A stretch of 64,000 nt of DNA from Ampelocalamus luodianensis (taxonomy: Eukaryota; Streptophyta; Magnoliopsida; Poales; Poaceae): positions 81,726,428 through 81,790,427 of the forward strand of contig CM070618.1 of the NCBI GenBank assembly GCA_036346255.1, given 5' to 3'. Shown piece after piece: positions 23,256-34,800 of this stretch. Position numbers and translations under genes: made by a program. Under the pieces are notes generated by a model that was not told where the DNA came from, did no database searches, and saw nothing but the letters and a program-made list of their open reading frames with translations. How positions within the stretch are numbered: position 1 is the first letter of the stretch; each line of letters begins with the position of its first letter.

Positions 23256-23546
23256 GGACATGTACAATGATACAGTCAGTTGTTGTCTATAGTAACTCTC
23301 TATGTCACCTGTAGACAGCACTAAAGACAGCTCATACAATAGTACAGACAACTGCTGTCTTTTTAGTTGTCTTTATAGAACACACGATTTTTTAATACTT
23401 TTCTTGTTTCTGGTGCTACAGTCGACTACACGATTGTAGACAACATCTTTCTCTCTCTTCATTCTCTTTCATCCACGTCAGCAAAAATCCTACGTAGCAG
23501 TGACTATAGACGGCTGACGGCTGACATAAGTCTATTGTACATGCTC
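23256..23546. mobile_element. Tourist-like MITE (PIF/Harbinger type)
   Basis: 291 bp, terminal inverted repeats GGACATGTACAAT / ATTGTACATGCTC, flanked by the target duplication TAA (23253-23255 and 23547-23549). Size and TWA target are those of Tourist MITEs. Internal GTAGACAAC/GTTGTCTA repeats. No coding capacity. Confidence 0.82.
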
Positions 23547-23712
23547 TAAGTTGCAAAATGATGATATCCATTTAACCTGCTAGAATGACTCAAGCATTAG
23601 TAGAAAGCTGCTAAATCAATCACTAACATGATGCTTCCTGCTGCACCTTATACAATGTGCTGACATTAGTTGCCTCTTCGTCCTGCCATGTAGAATTTTT
23701 TGTTGATGTGGA

Positions 23713-23714
<2 letters not shown>

Positions 23715-23742
<28 letters not shown>
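23715..23742. repeat. (GA)n microsatellite
   Basis: About 14 GA units in AT-rich DNA downstream of the Tourist-like MITE. Confidence 0.9.
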
Positions 23743-23745
<3 letters not shown>

Positions 23746-24133
23746 TCTATTTGTGAAGAGACGACCCAAGTTCATGAAATTAAGAGATATCGATAGCACA
23801 AAATATCATTGTATGAGTTTATGTTTATAATAATTTTTTTCCATGCAAGAATTTAAAGATTGTGGGGGTCTCATAGATGATATAGAACGATATTATAAAC
23901 AATAATTATCTATAACATTGTATATACATGTCCTTACTAAATGTACAAGTTGATGAAAAGGACTGGTGTCAACTAAACAGAGAACACACTTATTTGTAGT
24001 CCCATTGTTTCTGCAAACCACCAATGGTCCATATCAAGTACTTTAACATCAAACATGTGTCAATGAATGTGTGTGAAAAACTTAAAAATCATAGGTGAGA
24101 CCGGTGTAGTTTACTCGCGCATATATATATATA

Positions 24134-24517
24134 GGAAGTCTTTTTCCTACTGCTGGGAGTAGTTACTCCCTATTCCGTATCTCACATATCTCACAACGTA
24201 GAGAGTATCTTGCGCAACCAAGAGTATGTATGTGTAGTATACGAGTATATAAGACCATATAGGTGGTATTTATACATTTTCAAAGGTGATATGTATAATT
24301 TTTAGATATACTCATTTTTATGTGTGAATATGAAGGTATTTACAAAATATGCTAAAAACTATGAACTCTCTTACAAATTTTTCGTGTGGTTCACATTCGA
24401 GTATCTTACAATTAGTATATGAGTATACCCAAAGTGATAATGGAGTATGTCAAGTTCTTTTAGGTGATATATCAAATGTGGGAGTAACTACTCCCGGGAG
24501 TAGAAAGTATTTTTCTT
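24134..24517 (+). mobile_element. Micron-like element, unit A
   Basis: About 384 bp bounded by (TA)n on both sides. Ends: GGAAGTCTTTTTCCTACTGC with GGGAGTAGTTACTCCC at the left, and GGGAGTAACTACTCCCGGGAG at the right. Rice Micron elements are roughly 0.4 kb, lack coding and target (TA)n microsatellites, which fits. Family assignment is from memory. Confidence 0.6.
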
Positions 24518-24583
24518 ATATATATCTATATATATATATATATGTTAAAGGTGGTATTTATATATATATATAATACTTTATAT

Positions 24584-24932
24584 TCCCGGGAGTAGTTACT
24601 CCCACCTTTGAAATACCACCTAAAATAACTTGGCATATTCCTTTATCACTTTGGGTATACTCATATACTAATTATAAGATACTCTAATGTGAACCACACG
24701 AAAAATTTGTAAGAGAGTTCATAATTTTTAACATATTTTGTAAATACCTTCATATTCGCACATAAAAAGGAGTATGTCTAAAAAATTATACATACCACCC
24801 CTGAAAAGGTATAAATACCACCTAGGTGATCTTATATACTCGTATACTACACATACATACTCTCGGTTGCGCAAGATACTCTCTATGTTGTGAGATACAA
24901 AATAGGAAGTAACTACTCCCGGGAGTAGGAAA

Positions 24933-24937
<5 letters not shown>
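24584..24937 (-). mobile_element. Micron-like element, unit B (inverted copy of A)
   Basis: Reverse-complement relative of unit A: for example CATACTCTCGGTTGCGCAAG here matches CTTGCGCAACCAAGAGTATG near 24210. Bounded by TA-rich DNA at 24518-24583 and a long (TA)n at 24938. A and B together could form a roughly 350-bp-arm hairpin. Confidence 0.6.

Positions 24938-25018
<81 letters not shown>
24938..25018. repeat. (TA)n microsatellite, ~40 units
   Basis: 81 nt of uninterrupted TA between Micron-like units B and C. Confidence 0.97.
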
Positions 25019-25020
<2 letters not shown>

Positions 25021-25393
25021 AAAATGGTATGGTACTCACAGAGTACGCATACTCCCACCTCTCATATACCACTTAAATTGTATAATGATACCTCTTTATC
25101 AATTTGAGTATACTCCAATAATGATTATAAGATACCCCAAAGCGAGTTCCATAAAAAATTTCATGAAAATCCACTTTTTATACCAAAATCCGTGTATATA
25201 TTTCTTTTATGTATGAAAAAGGGTATATAGAAAAAATAAAGGGCTCCAATGAAAAATTTTCGATCAAGTCACATTGGGGTATCTTATAATTGGTTTTCAA
25301 GTATACTGAAAGTGATAAAGAAGTATAATATATTCGTTTAAATGGTATATTGGAAGTGTGAGTACATACTCCCGGAAGTACGAAACGGGTGTC
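25019..25393. mobile_element. Micron-like element, unit C (diverged)
   Basis: About 375 bp between (TA)n tracts at 24938-25018 and 25394-25410. Its termini GGTATGGTACTCACAGAGTA and GTGTGAGTACATACTCCCGG are partly complementary, and internal words (AAGATACCCCAAAG, GGGGTATCTTATAATTGG) echo units A and B. A different subfamily of the same element type. Confidence 0.5.
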
Positions 25394-25838
25394 ATATATA
25401 TATATATATAAAATAATAATAATAACAACATATACTAAACCTCTACCGGCGTCAAAAGCTCCGAGGAGTGCACAATACACACACATTAAGGCTCAGCCGT
25501 CCAATCACCAGCTAATGGTTTAAATCAATGGTGTGTAGTACATGCTACAATAATAAATAGTAAAACTGCTGTGGTATATTCTGTGTATAGTAAAATCAAC
25601 ATTGTTCTACAGTACTTTCCAGTATTACTATAGAGTATTGTAGCAGTAGGCTCGTAGTACTGTTGCTACCGTACTCTTACGGTTTTAATGGACCCAACCT
25701 AGCTCTGTTAGGCACAAATTAGCACAATGCACATGTTTAATGACAGTGCTCCCGGGTTTAATTTTCTCTACTTTCCGGGACGGGGAAAGAAGTCTGCATA
25801 AAAGAAGACAAATATAAACAACCAAATCCGCATGCATG

Positions 25839-26210
25839 AGAGCAGTTTTTATTTTTTAACTTTTTTTAAAAAAAATTATTTTAAAGATAGCATCTTCTTA
25901 ACTTTATTTTTAATTCTAACCCCTTTAGTCACGTCACAACTCGTGACACTTTGTCACTCTACTGATCTTGACGTGTCAAATGAGTGTTATCACGCCACTC
26001 CTCTTAGCGTGACAGGAATTAACTCAAAAACGGACGCGTGTTGGTCCGGGAGACTATCGGGCAAATTTGGTTACGCCGTGGTCAATAGCGTGACCGGGTC
26101 ACGCTATTGACCACGGCGTGATCAAAGGAGTTAGAATTGGAAATAAAGTTAGATAGAGGCTATCTTTAAAATAATTTTTTTAAAAAAATAAAAAAAATAA
26201 AAACTGCTCT
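25839..26210. mobile_element. Foldback MITE with central perfect hairpin
   Basis: 372 bp with inverted repeats AGAGCAGTTTTTATTTTTT / AAAAACTGCTCT that extend inward to GATAGC/GCTATC over about 55 bp, flanked by ATGCATG (25832-25838 and 26211-26217; 8 bp if the next A is counted). The 7-8 bp duplication suggests hAT or Mutator relatives. The centre holds a perfect inverted repeat (26073-26094 with 26098-26119). Confidence 0.75.
26073..26119. repeat. Perfect 22-bp inverted repeat with 3-nt loop
   Basis: ACGCCGTGGTCAATAGCGTG-AC, loop CGG, then its exact complement. GC-richer than the rest of the MITE. Confidence 0.95.
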
Positions 26211-26218
26211 ATGCATGA

Positions 26219-27045
26219 AGAAGACGAATTTAGGTTTGGGACGGGTGAACCATATGTATGGAATGGATTGGAGCAAGTGTCATAGCAATTTGACGATCTG
26301 AAAACAAAACTGATACACGAGCAGAAACGTGGAAATTTTTAGTCTTTGTGCCTCGTGGGCATTTATGCAACTCTGCCGTAAGTCTTACCTCTCACCGAAC
26401 AACCAACCCCTGCAGAAAACGAGACGAGCGGACAAGAACAAACAGCGCCTTTACAAGCACTCGCGGTCGAAGCTTCCTCCGAATTTTCTTAGCGAATTGC
26501 TAGGCTTCGATCTGTCGATGTCGACACTTGCGATAAGCGTCAGCGTCGTCATCAACTCGCGAATGGGGTTGATAGATCCAGCACTGTCACGAATTCATTT
26601 CCCAAGGCCTCGCTTTATTCTACATTCGCCAATCTTTTGCTCTGCAGGGTGGTTGTCGGTAGTGATTTCTCGAGGGTCCAATGGCCACATCCCACATGCA
26701 TTACATAATCTGCAGCCACTTGCTGCTAGTTTTAATTTAAAAGATACTTGCTAGCACGTACTGAAAGGGAGATGCAAAGCTGTTCTTGCGAAAAGGATCC
26801 AAGGAATTATGAAATGATTCGATTTCGTTTTAATTTGCACATTAACGCTTGGGTCAAGCTACTATTAACCTTACTTTATGCAGAACGCCTAGCTTGGTCG
26901 ATCGAGTGCGTATTCATCTCTCGGTAGAGTCAGCTGGATACAGTTGAACGATAAAGCCTGCTTCCTTTGTCACCACTAGTATTCTGACCCAAAGGTCTAT
27001 TCCGGGATAGTAATTGGTCGATTAAGCAGGCAAGTAAAGCAGCCA
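26219..27045. other. Unclassified segment with a 141-codon ORF of unknown standing
   Basis: Base composition is more balanced than its surroundings, with few repeats. A plus-strand open frame 26329-26754 (141 aa, MEIFSLCASWAFMQLCRKSY start) resembles no family I know and has no clear domain, promoter or splice pattern. Treated as non-coding until shown otherwise. Confidence 0.3.
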
Positions 27046-29640
27046 TTGCATATCACTAGTCTTGTCGCAGTCCATCCGGGGAGAGAAAAAACAGAGGCCA
27101 CAGGCAATGTTGAGATGTTGGGTTCGAGTGTGATACGGTTACAAATTGAGTATGGATATGACATGAATTTCAGTCCGACTGTTGAGCCGAGGAGACGATT
27201 AGAAGGGAGGTCGAATAGATGTTACATAATCAACGGTCTTTTTAAAAAAATTGTCTTAAGGAGTTTAATATTTTTTCATTCTAATAGCTACGTGGAGCTA
27301 CGAAGATCAAATAGAATCATTCAAACAATATTACAAGAACAAGAAAACAAGAAGACTAAGACTCGTCAAACTCCCACTGGACCGGCCAGACCGGATGAAC
27401 AATAGTGGTCAAACTGGCAAACAGTGTGGTCAGACCGGGTGAACATTGAGGAGAGAAACTGAATTTCAGCATGATTTTAAAATCACAAATTGATCTAACT
27501 TTTGATTTACAACTCTAAACTTTATGAAACTTTAAGCACACATTCTCTAGGATGTTAGGAGCCTATTCTAGTCAAAGATCTTGAAGATCATTGCTAAAGT
27601 TTTGACTTTTTTCGTTTGAGTCAAGGTTGCACCAAAAACGAGAAATACGAAACCGGTGATTGAGAAGGGCTCGTAGGAGGAATCAATCCTAGATGGCTAT
27701 AGATGATTTCCCACATGTCCTAGCACCCTCAATCACAACAAGAATCAAGTTAAAAGCCCTTAGAGCAAAACCCCCAAAGTCACATTTTCTTCCACCAAAA
27801 CCAAGCAAACTCAAGAACCTACAATAAAAAATATCTAGATAGATGATATCTGGTCTACAAGAGATATATCCACCACTTACACGTCCTAGGTACAAAGTAA
27901 GATCAAAAGGGGAGGAAGGAGCACCAAAAATCAAGCCAAATCAAGAAATCAATACCTAAGCATACGAGAGGAAGACTTGAACGAATTTGAAGATATGATT
28001 TCTTTTTAGAGATAAAAATTTACAGTCAATCCCTTGGGAGGACAAAACCACTAAGGCAGCACACACACAAGTGTTCTCATCTCTCTCAATACATCCCCCA
28101 AACACTAGCCTCCTCCTCTCCACTTTCCCTAAATTTCATATTAGGGTTCTTTGGCTTAAATGGGTGTGCAAATCCTACACCACCCCCTTATATAGTAGAG
28201 CCTAGATCTAGAGAGAAAACCCTAACAAACACCTATTAAGCCCACACACAAACGAGTCACACAAGCACTCTTCTCAAAGCACCGTTTTCATCTTCGATCA
28301 GCTCTATTAGGCCAAATTTAACATGCTTTGCCCTACATGGAGTATCCTTGACCTAATCCACTTAGGCCACCATCATAGTTTTCAAGTATTGGGCAATTTA
28401 CCAAAAATGCCCCTCGATCGACCTTTCCCGATTCCTTCACATCGAAGCATCGCCCATGCTTCGTCATCATCCATATAGCCCCAATGACTTTCCACTAAGA
28501 CTCACGTGTCCGGATCCCATCGGACCATCCTAGCTTGCAAATGGTCGGGCTCAAGTCACTATGGTGCACCACATACCTTACCATGCACCATAACTGCATC
28601 CAGCTTCCTTGGCTGTTTTGTACCTCAGCTCCCGCCTGAGCTGAGTCCCAGTCCACCTTGTCGTTGCCCATCATGTCCATCACCGGTAGCTCCCGATCTA
28701 GTTCTTTGTCTTCTCATCTTGTAACCACCCCAGTAGCTTCATCATCTTCTAGCGGCACCTTGATCATTCTGTACCTCAGTTCTCCAAACCTAGTCCTGAT
28801 CACGTCTGTCTCACCACAATGTAGCTCTAGAATCCTACAACCATCACTAACAACCAAACCATCACGTAGCACCGCACGACACACAAAATCATCAATTTAC
28901 ATAATTAATGAGTCAATAAAATATACCTTCAAAGCTTCACTCCCGAAAGCATCACTTCACCTCAAAAAGTCCTTGCTCAAACTTTGTCTTCTATGGTTCT
29001 TGTCTATCTTGCACCTTGGTTTAGTACAACCATCTCACCCGGCATCCATGAATAATCTGGACATTGGTTCTCCTAACCAAGTCTCGGTCCTCCTCGTTGT
29101 TGACCACAGTTGACTCCAAGCCAGCTGCATAACAATAGAGCAAATAACCATTTTTGGGCACAAGTTCTTCACAACTTGACCCGTATTAGTCCAAATATAC
29201 AATATGCAACACATATCCAACATTTTCGTGACCCTAGGTCAAAACCCAAAAATCAGCACACCTCACTATGTTGAAGCCGACATGGTCGGTCAGACCGCCG
29301 CCACAAAGCCGGCCTAGCCGCGAACCAACAGCCAGTCAGACAGCTTTCCATTTCCATAAAACATCGTCTATGGACTTTTCGGCAAAACCCTAACTAGTTT
29401 TGCGTCCAATCTCCATTTTAATGGCACCTGGTGCAAACACACCCTCAAACACTCCCACACAAGTGTTTGGTGCGCAATCCTCAAAACCTCACACCGTCGG
29501 CCACGGTTGGTCTGATCACCACCCTAGGCTGGTCAGACTGCCAGCCTCGCCTAGTTAGACCATTGACTGCCTGACAACAAATTAGACAATTCGCTAAACT
29601 GAGAGTTTGAACCCCAAACCCCTCGACACAGATGCCAATT
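27046..29640. repeat. Unclassified dispersed repeat, copy B
   Basis: Contains the 27690-28080 segment homologous to 22180-22560. Words of the type GGTCAGACCG recur at about 27430, 29288 and 29514. Pro/Ser-rich short frames at 28500-29110 look like chance. No terminal repeats or target duplications could be fixed. Confidence 0.45.
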
Positions 29641-30333
29641 CTTTAAACACTAAGATTTGGATCGTAACACGTTATCTCCACACCTACTCCAACTTATAGT
29701 TCTATTACTACACAGAGTCATTCATGTACCATTATAAATATATCTATGTAGTCCATAGGGAAGAGTAAGAACTTTATAAACACATCCTCATATAATGATA
29801 TTGCATTCGTGCGCCTGTGGTTTTTCTCGAAAGGGTTTTCCATGTAAAATTTATGTTTCTCGTCCCTATCTTTTTGTGCATTCTTTACAACAAGTGGTAT
29901 CAGAGCACAGGTCATATCCGATCAACATCGTACGACGTCTTATCATGGTCTCGATGGCTTGGAAAATTGATGTATTCAAAGCAGAGGACGCACGTTCCTT
30001 CGTGCCGAGTACGAAGCCAAGTCCTTGTTCAAGCCGAAGTCGAAGCAAAGTCACGTAGAGCACTTGACCTGCCAACTATCTACAAAAGTTGTCGCACACG
30101 TAACCAGAGAAGAGCCGAGAAAGAAAATAGCAAAAAGTTGTCTAGCATCAAACTCGAGGTGAACTTGTTGCTTCGGGACATCATCCAAAAAATTGGCCTC
30201 CTTTTCTTCGAGTACACACGAAGTGTACCAGGGATCCTGACAAGCATTGCTACGTTTACACTGTATTGTACCAGTAAAACTACGATTTCTTCCACATGGC
30301 GACATTGAATTATGATCTTCCATTGCTAGATCG
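29641..30333 (+). mobile_element. Ty1/copia element 5' end (LTR tail, PBS, leader, start of gag)
   Basis: The LTR tail (TGCGCCTGTGGTTTTTCTCG, then GGTTTTCCATGTAAA) ends about 29892 in ACAACA and is followed by TGGTATCAGAGC (29895-29906), the tRNA-iMet primer site. A leader of about 390 nt leads to ATG 30296 and MATLNYDLPLLDR, the usual start of a copia gag. Coding stops at 30333, where the Tekay-type element begins. The LTR's upstream end was not located. Confidence 0.7.
29895..29906 (+). other. Primer-binding site (tRNA-iMet) of copia fragment
   Basis: TGGTATCAGAGC, complementary to the 3' end of initiator tRNA-Met, two bases after the LTR's terminal CA. Confidence 0.85.
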
Positions 30334-30603
30334 TGTCGGACCCAGGAGTAACACCCCCCAAATCCTTTGTGTATTCTACACTAGTCATTGAAACAGTAGC
30401 TACTGTACACTATAAACAAATATGGTAAAATCCATAATTCGCACAACTTTATTAATATTTATCAAAGTTTATTACAAGAAAGGTTACAAGCCAACAATAA
30501 AGAACACAGTGGAAGACGAAAAAGAATTAGTAGAACCCAGCTAATCTGCCACAGACAATCGACTGGGGTAGCAGCCTTGTCGTCGAGATCCACATCGGTA
30601 GTG
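30334..30603 (-). repeat. 3' LTR remnant of deleted Tekay-type element
   Basis: Aligns with 31449-31718 at about 87% by eye, both starting TGTCGGACCC-like (TATCGGACCC in the other). It stops at CGGTAGTGA, where gag sequence begins. Confidence 0.85.
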
Positions 30604-30898
30604 ATCGTCTGCATCCATAGGTTTTGTACTACTGGAGAAGGTAGGAGGTCGTGTTATCATGAACTCTGACAATCTGGACTGCGGAGAAGGAGTTGGAGCT
30701 TGGAAAGTTGGAGCTTGTTGAGTTTGATTGTTGTTAATGGATTGAGAAAGTAGTTTAATCAAATGGTTTTGATTGGCCATCATCTATTGCCATTCTGATC
30801 CACTGGCTGGTGGTGGTGGGGGGGATTGGGGAACTACCATTCCTAGGGACATTGTTATCTTGGTTGGTTCCACTTTTAGAGCGACGAGTGTTCACCAT
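30604..30898 (-). pseudogene. Tekay-type gag N-terminal fragment
   Basis: ATG at 30898 reads MVNTRRSKSGTNQDNNVPRN, a typical Del/Tekay gag start. After a C-run a one-base shift moves to the frame MANQNHLIKLLSQSINNN, then LSEFMITRPPTFSSSTKP and MDADDHYR, the conserved region before the gag core. It then fuses to LTR sequence. A TAG sits just before MMANQ, probably a former CAG. Confidence 0.8.
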
Positions 30899-31431
30899 CT
30901 GCCGGTTACTCCAGAATGTTAGGGAATGTGACAAAGGTTAGGGGAGAGACAAAGATGGATAACTAAGGGGGGATAGAGCAAAACAACACCCCCAAATAAA
31001 ACAACCAACCCAAAAGCTTTTCAAAAAAGCTTTTGGGTTCTATCGATCGAGACTCTTAATCTGGTGAAACGACTCAATGCAGAGAATGAGTCTTTAATAA
31101 ACTTAGGCCATATGACTTGTCTGACAAAACAATATTCGGTAATTCTTGCATGACGATGCTCTCTTAATGGCTCCATGTCTGGTGGTCTTGAACATAATAG
31201 TAAGAAACATGTTGAACATCTATAGAAATTTTCAAAGGAAAGATGATCTATTTAACATTATAAAATAGTGAAGGGAGAATTAGGTAATAAAAAATTTCTA
31301 TAAAAAAAAGGTAAGAATAGATAGATGACCAAAGATGAGAGCACAATTTATTTTTTATTTTTATATAAAATAAGTTTTGAAGTTTTTCAACTAACGACCA
31401 TTCTAACTATGTCACGACCTACAATCGATAT

Positions 31432-31444
31432 GGCTCCGATACCA
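31432..31444 (-). other. Primer-binding site (tRNA-iMet) of deleted Tekay-type element
   Basis: TGGTATCGGAGCC on the minus strand, one base off the canonical TGGTATCAGAGCC, four bases after the 5' LTR end at 31449. Confidence 0.8.
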
Positions 31445-31448
31445 TATC

Positions 31449-34400
31449 TATCGGACCCTGGAGTAACACCCACAAATCCTATGTGTATTCTACACTTGTC
31501 CCTGGAACAGTAGCTAGTGTACACAATAAATAAATATGGTAACATCCATAATTCACACAACTTTATTGATATTTATCAGAGTTTATTATAAGAAAAGTTT
31601 ACAAGCCAACAATAAAGAACACAACAGAAGACAAAGAAGAAGTAGTAGAGCCCAGCTAATCTGTCATAGGCAATCGATTGGGGTACCGGCCTAGTCATCG
31701 AGATCCACACCGGTAGTGAAGTCCTCTTCTTAATAACATTTTATTAAGCAAGGGTGAGTACACAAAATGTACTCCGCAAGCTACACCCAATAACAGATTA
31801 TAATGCATGCAAGGATTTATCAAAGGAAGACTTATAGGGTTGAATTTGCATAAAGCAATGTTTTATTTTTAAATATTTGTACTAAGTTCCAAAGCAGTTA
31901 TTCTATAACTAAAATTCATTTTATAAATTCACAAGTTTTATAGTAGGATAACCTCCATAGCAAATCTGGTGAAGGATACCCTCCTATCACATGGCTAACC
32001 TCCTAATTTCCCAATTAGATAAACTATCCAAAATTATTTAATTAAATCTTTTGAAATCAAAACCAAAGTCTAACTTTGAGTGGCTTTGCTCAGCATGTCC
32101 ATGACTGTGGATATGGCTATTCGAATAGTTTTACACTCTGTACAGGTTTTACAACTTAGCCACAAGAGATAATCGACTTATAATACCGTTTCACACACTT
32201 CCGTAGGTGTACGACTAAGTGATTATCACAAGGCTGTTACAATGCTCTAATCCAATACAGTTATGCTTGCTCAGGTGTCACTTTCATTGGACCACCAGGC
32301 CACCGGAAATGTCCCTCTTGCACCAAGTGGGAATTTTTGTCTAACTAACACCCGCACAATTGGATGGCACAACTAGCAGGGGAATGTTGCAAATTATTTA
32401 GCTAGGTCTGCTCCACTCTGGACTTGTGGTAGTACAATGAAGCTTAGCAAGAAGTGATAACATTCCATAAACCCTGGACTCGATTATTGAAATGAATCGA
32501 TCTTCTACATCGATCCTAACATCCATTTTGCCCAAGTTTAAACCAACTTTGATTTAATTTTGCTTTTCAAAATCATTTGCAGAATTTTCCATAGCATACC
32601 AATGTCATAGACTCATATTCAAGCTGAGTTGAATATTTGGCTAAATTCACAAATTAAACATTTTTTTGTCTAAGCGTGTCTTTGCGTAATATTTTTCAAA
32701 TGGTTCCTAGTTCATACTAATGTACCAACTAGGTTTTTCATCTAAGGTGACAAGGTATAATTGATTCAATGACAAAATTTGGATATACAAAGGATTTAGG
32801 AATATCTATAATAATTTGAAACAGGGATTTAAAATAAATTGAATACAAATAAGCAACACAATAATAATTTAAATTATTGGGATTCAAATATGATCAACAT
32901 ATGTAACTTGCCTTCCTCAAATAATTGTTGTTCTGAAATGACATCGAAATCTGGCTCTCCGAAGTCGTCGAAATCTATACGCGAAAACGACTCAAATTCA
33001 AAAAAATTGAAATAAACTCCAAATTAAATAATTTAGGTTCTGGGACATGGATATTTAAATTAGATGAATTTAGAAATTTGAATCACTTGAATTGGATCTC
33101 GAACGAAGGAGAACGGGCTCTCGAAAGATTAAATTTCACATGAAATGATAGTATTGGATTTTTCAGAATTTATGGAATTATTTTTTCTAAATAAAAAACA
33201 ATTTATTGCACAAGGGTGACCTCAACAGCTGGGAAATGAATTTTGGCTGAATTATTTTCCAAAAAGAAAGAGGAATGGGCCACTAACATGTGGGCCCTGG
33301 TCCATGGACTTGGTCCATGGGAATGCCTTGGTAGACTGTGGACTGCACTCGCAAAACAGTAGCGGGGTGCTGACGCACACGGCCAAGTGGCGTTGATGTG
33401 GGCTAGCGAGTGTCGTGGCACCAGGTGGTGAACACGTGGCATGCCTCGTCGGCACGACAATAGCGGTGGGCACGGGAACCAATAGTTTCGGTGAACGGCG
33501 GCGTGGCAGCCGATGGCAAGGGTGGCAAAAGAGAGTGGAATGCACGGGGAAGCCAGTGCTCAGCTCGGTCGTGTCTTGGCGTGAAGGAATCGCTGGCGGT
33601 AAGGGTGGCAAAAGAGAGGGGAAGGAACGACAAGTCGGTGCTCACCTTGGCGGCAGCTAGGCGTGAAGGAATCGCCGGTAGTGAGGGCGACGGTGCTGGC
33701 GCACTTCGAGTTTGTGGCGGCGCGGGGCTCCAACGGTGCTCTAGCGAGGAGGGAGGGAGAACGATGTAGAACACGTCAAGGAGAAGCCGACGACGTAGAC
33801 AACGTCGCTAAAGCTCCACTTCCAACGGCAAAATCGGCGGCGATGTGGCTTACGGCCGACGGTGAGGAAACTCGAAATCCGGCGGCGAGAGAGGAAGAGG
33901 GAAGGGGAGATTTGGTGAATGAGATGAGGGAGAGTAGGGGCTCAAAGTGCTCCTATTTATAGGTTTGGAGGGGAACGAAGGGAGGAGATCATGGGCGCGG
34001 GTTCTACGGCGGCCGTTACGAAATGTGGTGAAACGGCGTGTAAAAACGGGGGTTTTTGGCTATAATTGAGTGTGGGAGAGAGAGGGGCATTAATGCTCTT
34101 GAATGTGCAAGAAAACGGCGAAGAAATGATGGCATTGAAGAGCTCCACGGTGCGTCCATGGCGAGTTGCGCGGGAATGAAGAAGAGGAAGGAGGAAGAAG
34201 GGAGGGGTGCAGCTGATAGTAGGCCCAGCTTGGCAGTGAGAAAGAGAGGGAGAGAGGAAGGGGAAGAAGGGAGGAATGGGCCGAGGGAGTAGGCTGGCCG
34301 GGAGAAAAAGAAAGAAAGAAAGAAAAGAAAAGAAAAGAAAAGGAAAAGTGGGCTGAGCTTAAAGAAAAAAAAAACGGGCCAGAGGAAAGAATTTCGTCCC

Positions 34401-34800
34401 AAGGTAGAAACCCATATTTTTAATACTTTTTGAATTACAGAAATTGCAACAAACCAAATAGGCTTTTAGAAAATAACAAATAGAGTTCAAAAATATTAGA
34501 AAAAGTCAAAAAAAATTCCTTGAATTATTTTGAACTTAATAAAATTAATTCCAACTTAAATTTGGCTTTATTTTTGCACATTTTATTTCTAGAAAATAGA
34601 AAAAACTTTTTAAAATTTAATAAATTAATTAACTTTTTTTAACTTTAAATCCAAAAAAATCCCAGAAAACTCAATAAATTTTCTTTTTGACTTTTAAAAT
34701 CTAAGAAAAGCAATAATTTTTTTAAAAAAAACCCATAAAATCCAGTAAAATAATAAGTTTTTAAATTTTATTTTTGGTAACAGAACTTTGAGATGTTACA
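31449..34800 (-). repeat. 5' LTR (3.35 kb) of deleted Tekay-type element
   Basis: Minus-strand start TGTAACATCTC at 34800, end GGGTCCGATA at 31449 (CA decayed to TA; the 3' copy keeps CA). The GC-rich middle (33280-34300) contains overlapping open frames on both strands that lack any domain. An A/G-rich run at 34300-34370. Confidence 0.82.

Larger units (their letters stand above)
30334..34800 (-). mobile_element. Internally deleted Tekay/Del-type gypsy element
   Basis: On the minus strand: complete 5' LTR (34800-31449), PBS, leader, start of gag, then an abrupt join at about 30604 to the last 270 bp of the 3' LTR (30603-30334). Most of gag, all of pol and most of the 3' LTR are gone. Flanks GATCG (30329-30333) and GATTG (34801-34805) look like a 5-bp target duplication with one change. 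Unable to make proteins, but it could have been mobilised in trans before the deletion. Confidence 0.8.

Noticed and set aside
24822..25058. ORF encoding a long Tyr-Ile repeat
   Set aside because: Translation of the (TA)n microsatellite.
26329..26754. 141-codon ORF as a possible novel gene
   Set aside because: No domain, promoter, splice pattern or homologue known to me; left as unassigned sequence rather than a gene.
28506..29113. Pro/Ser-rich frames of 72 and 151 codons in the unclassified repeat
   Set aside because: No domain, no conservation with the 22-kb copy, and overlapping antisense frames.
33203..34402. Several 90-130-codon frames on both strands in the Tekay-type LTR
   Set aside because: Overlapping antisense frames in GC-rich or poly-purine sequence, no start context or domain.
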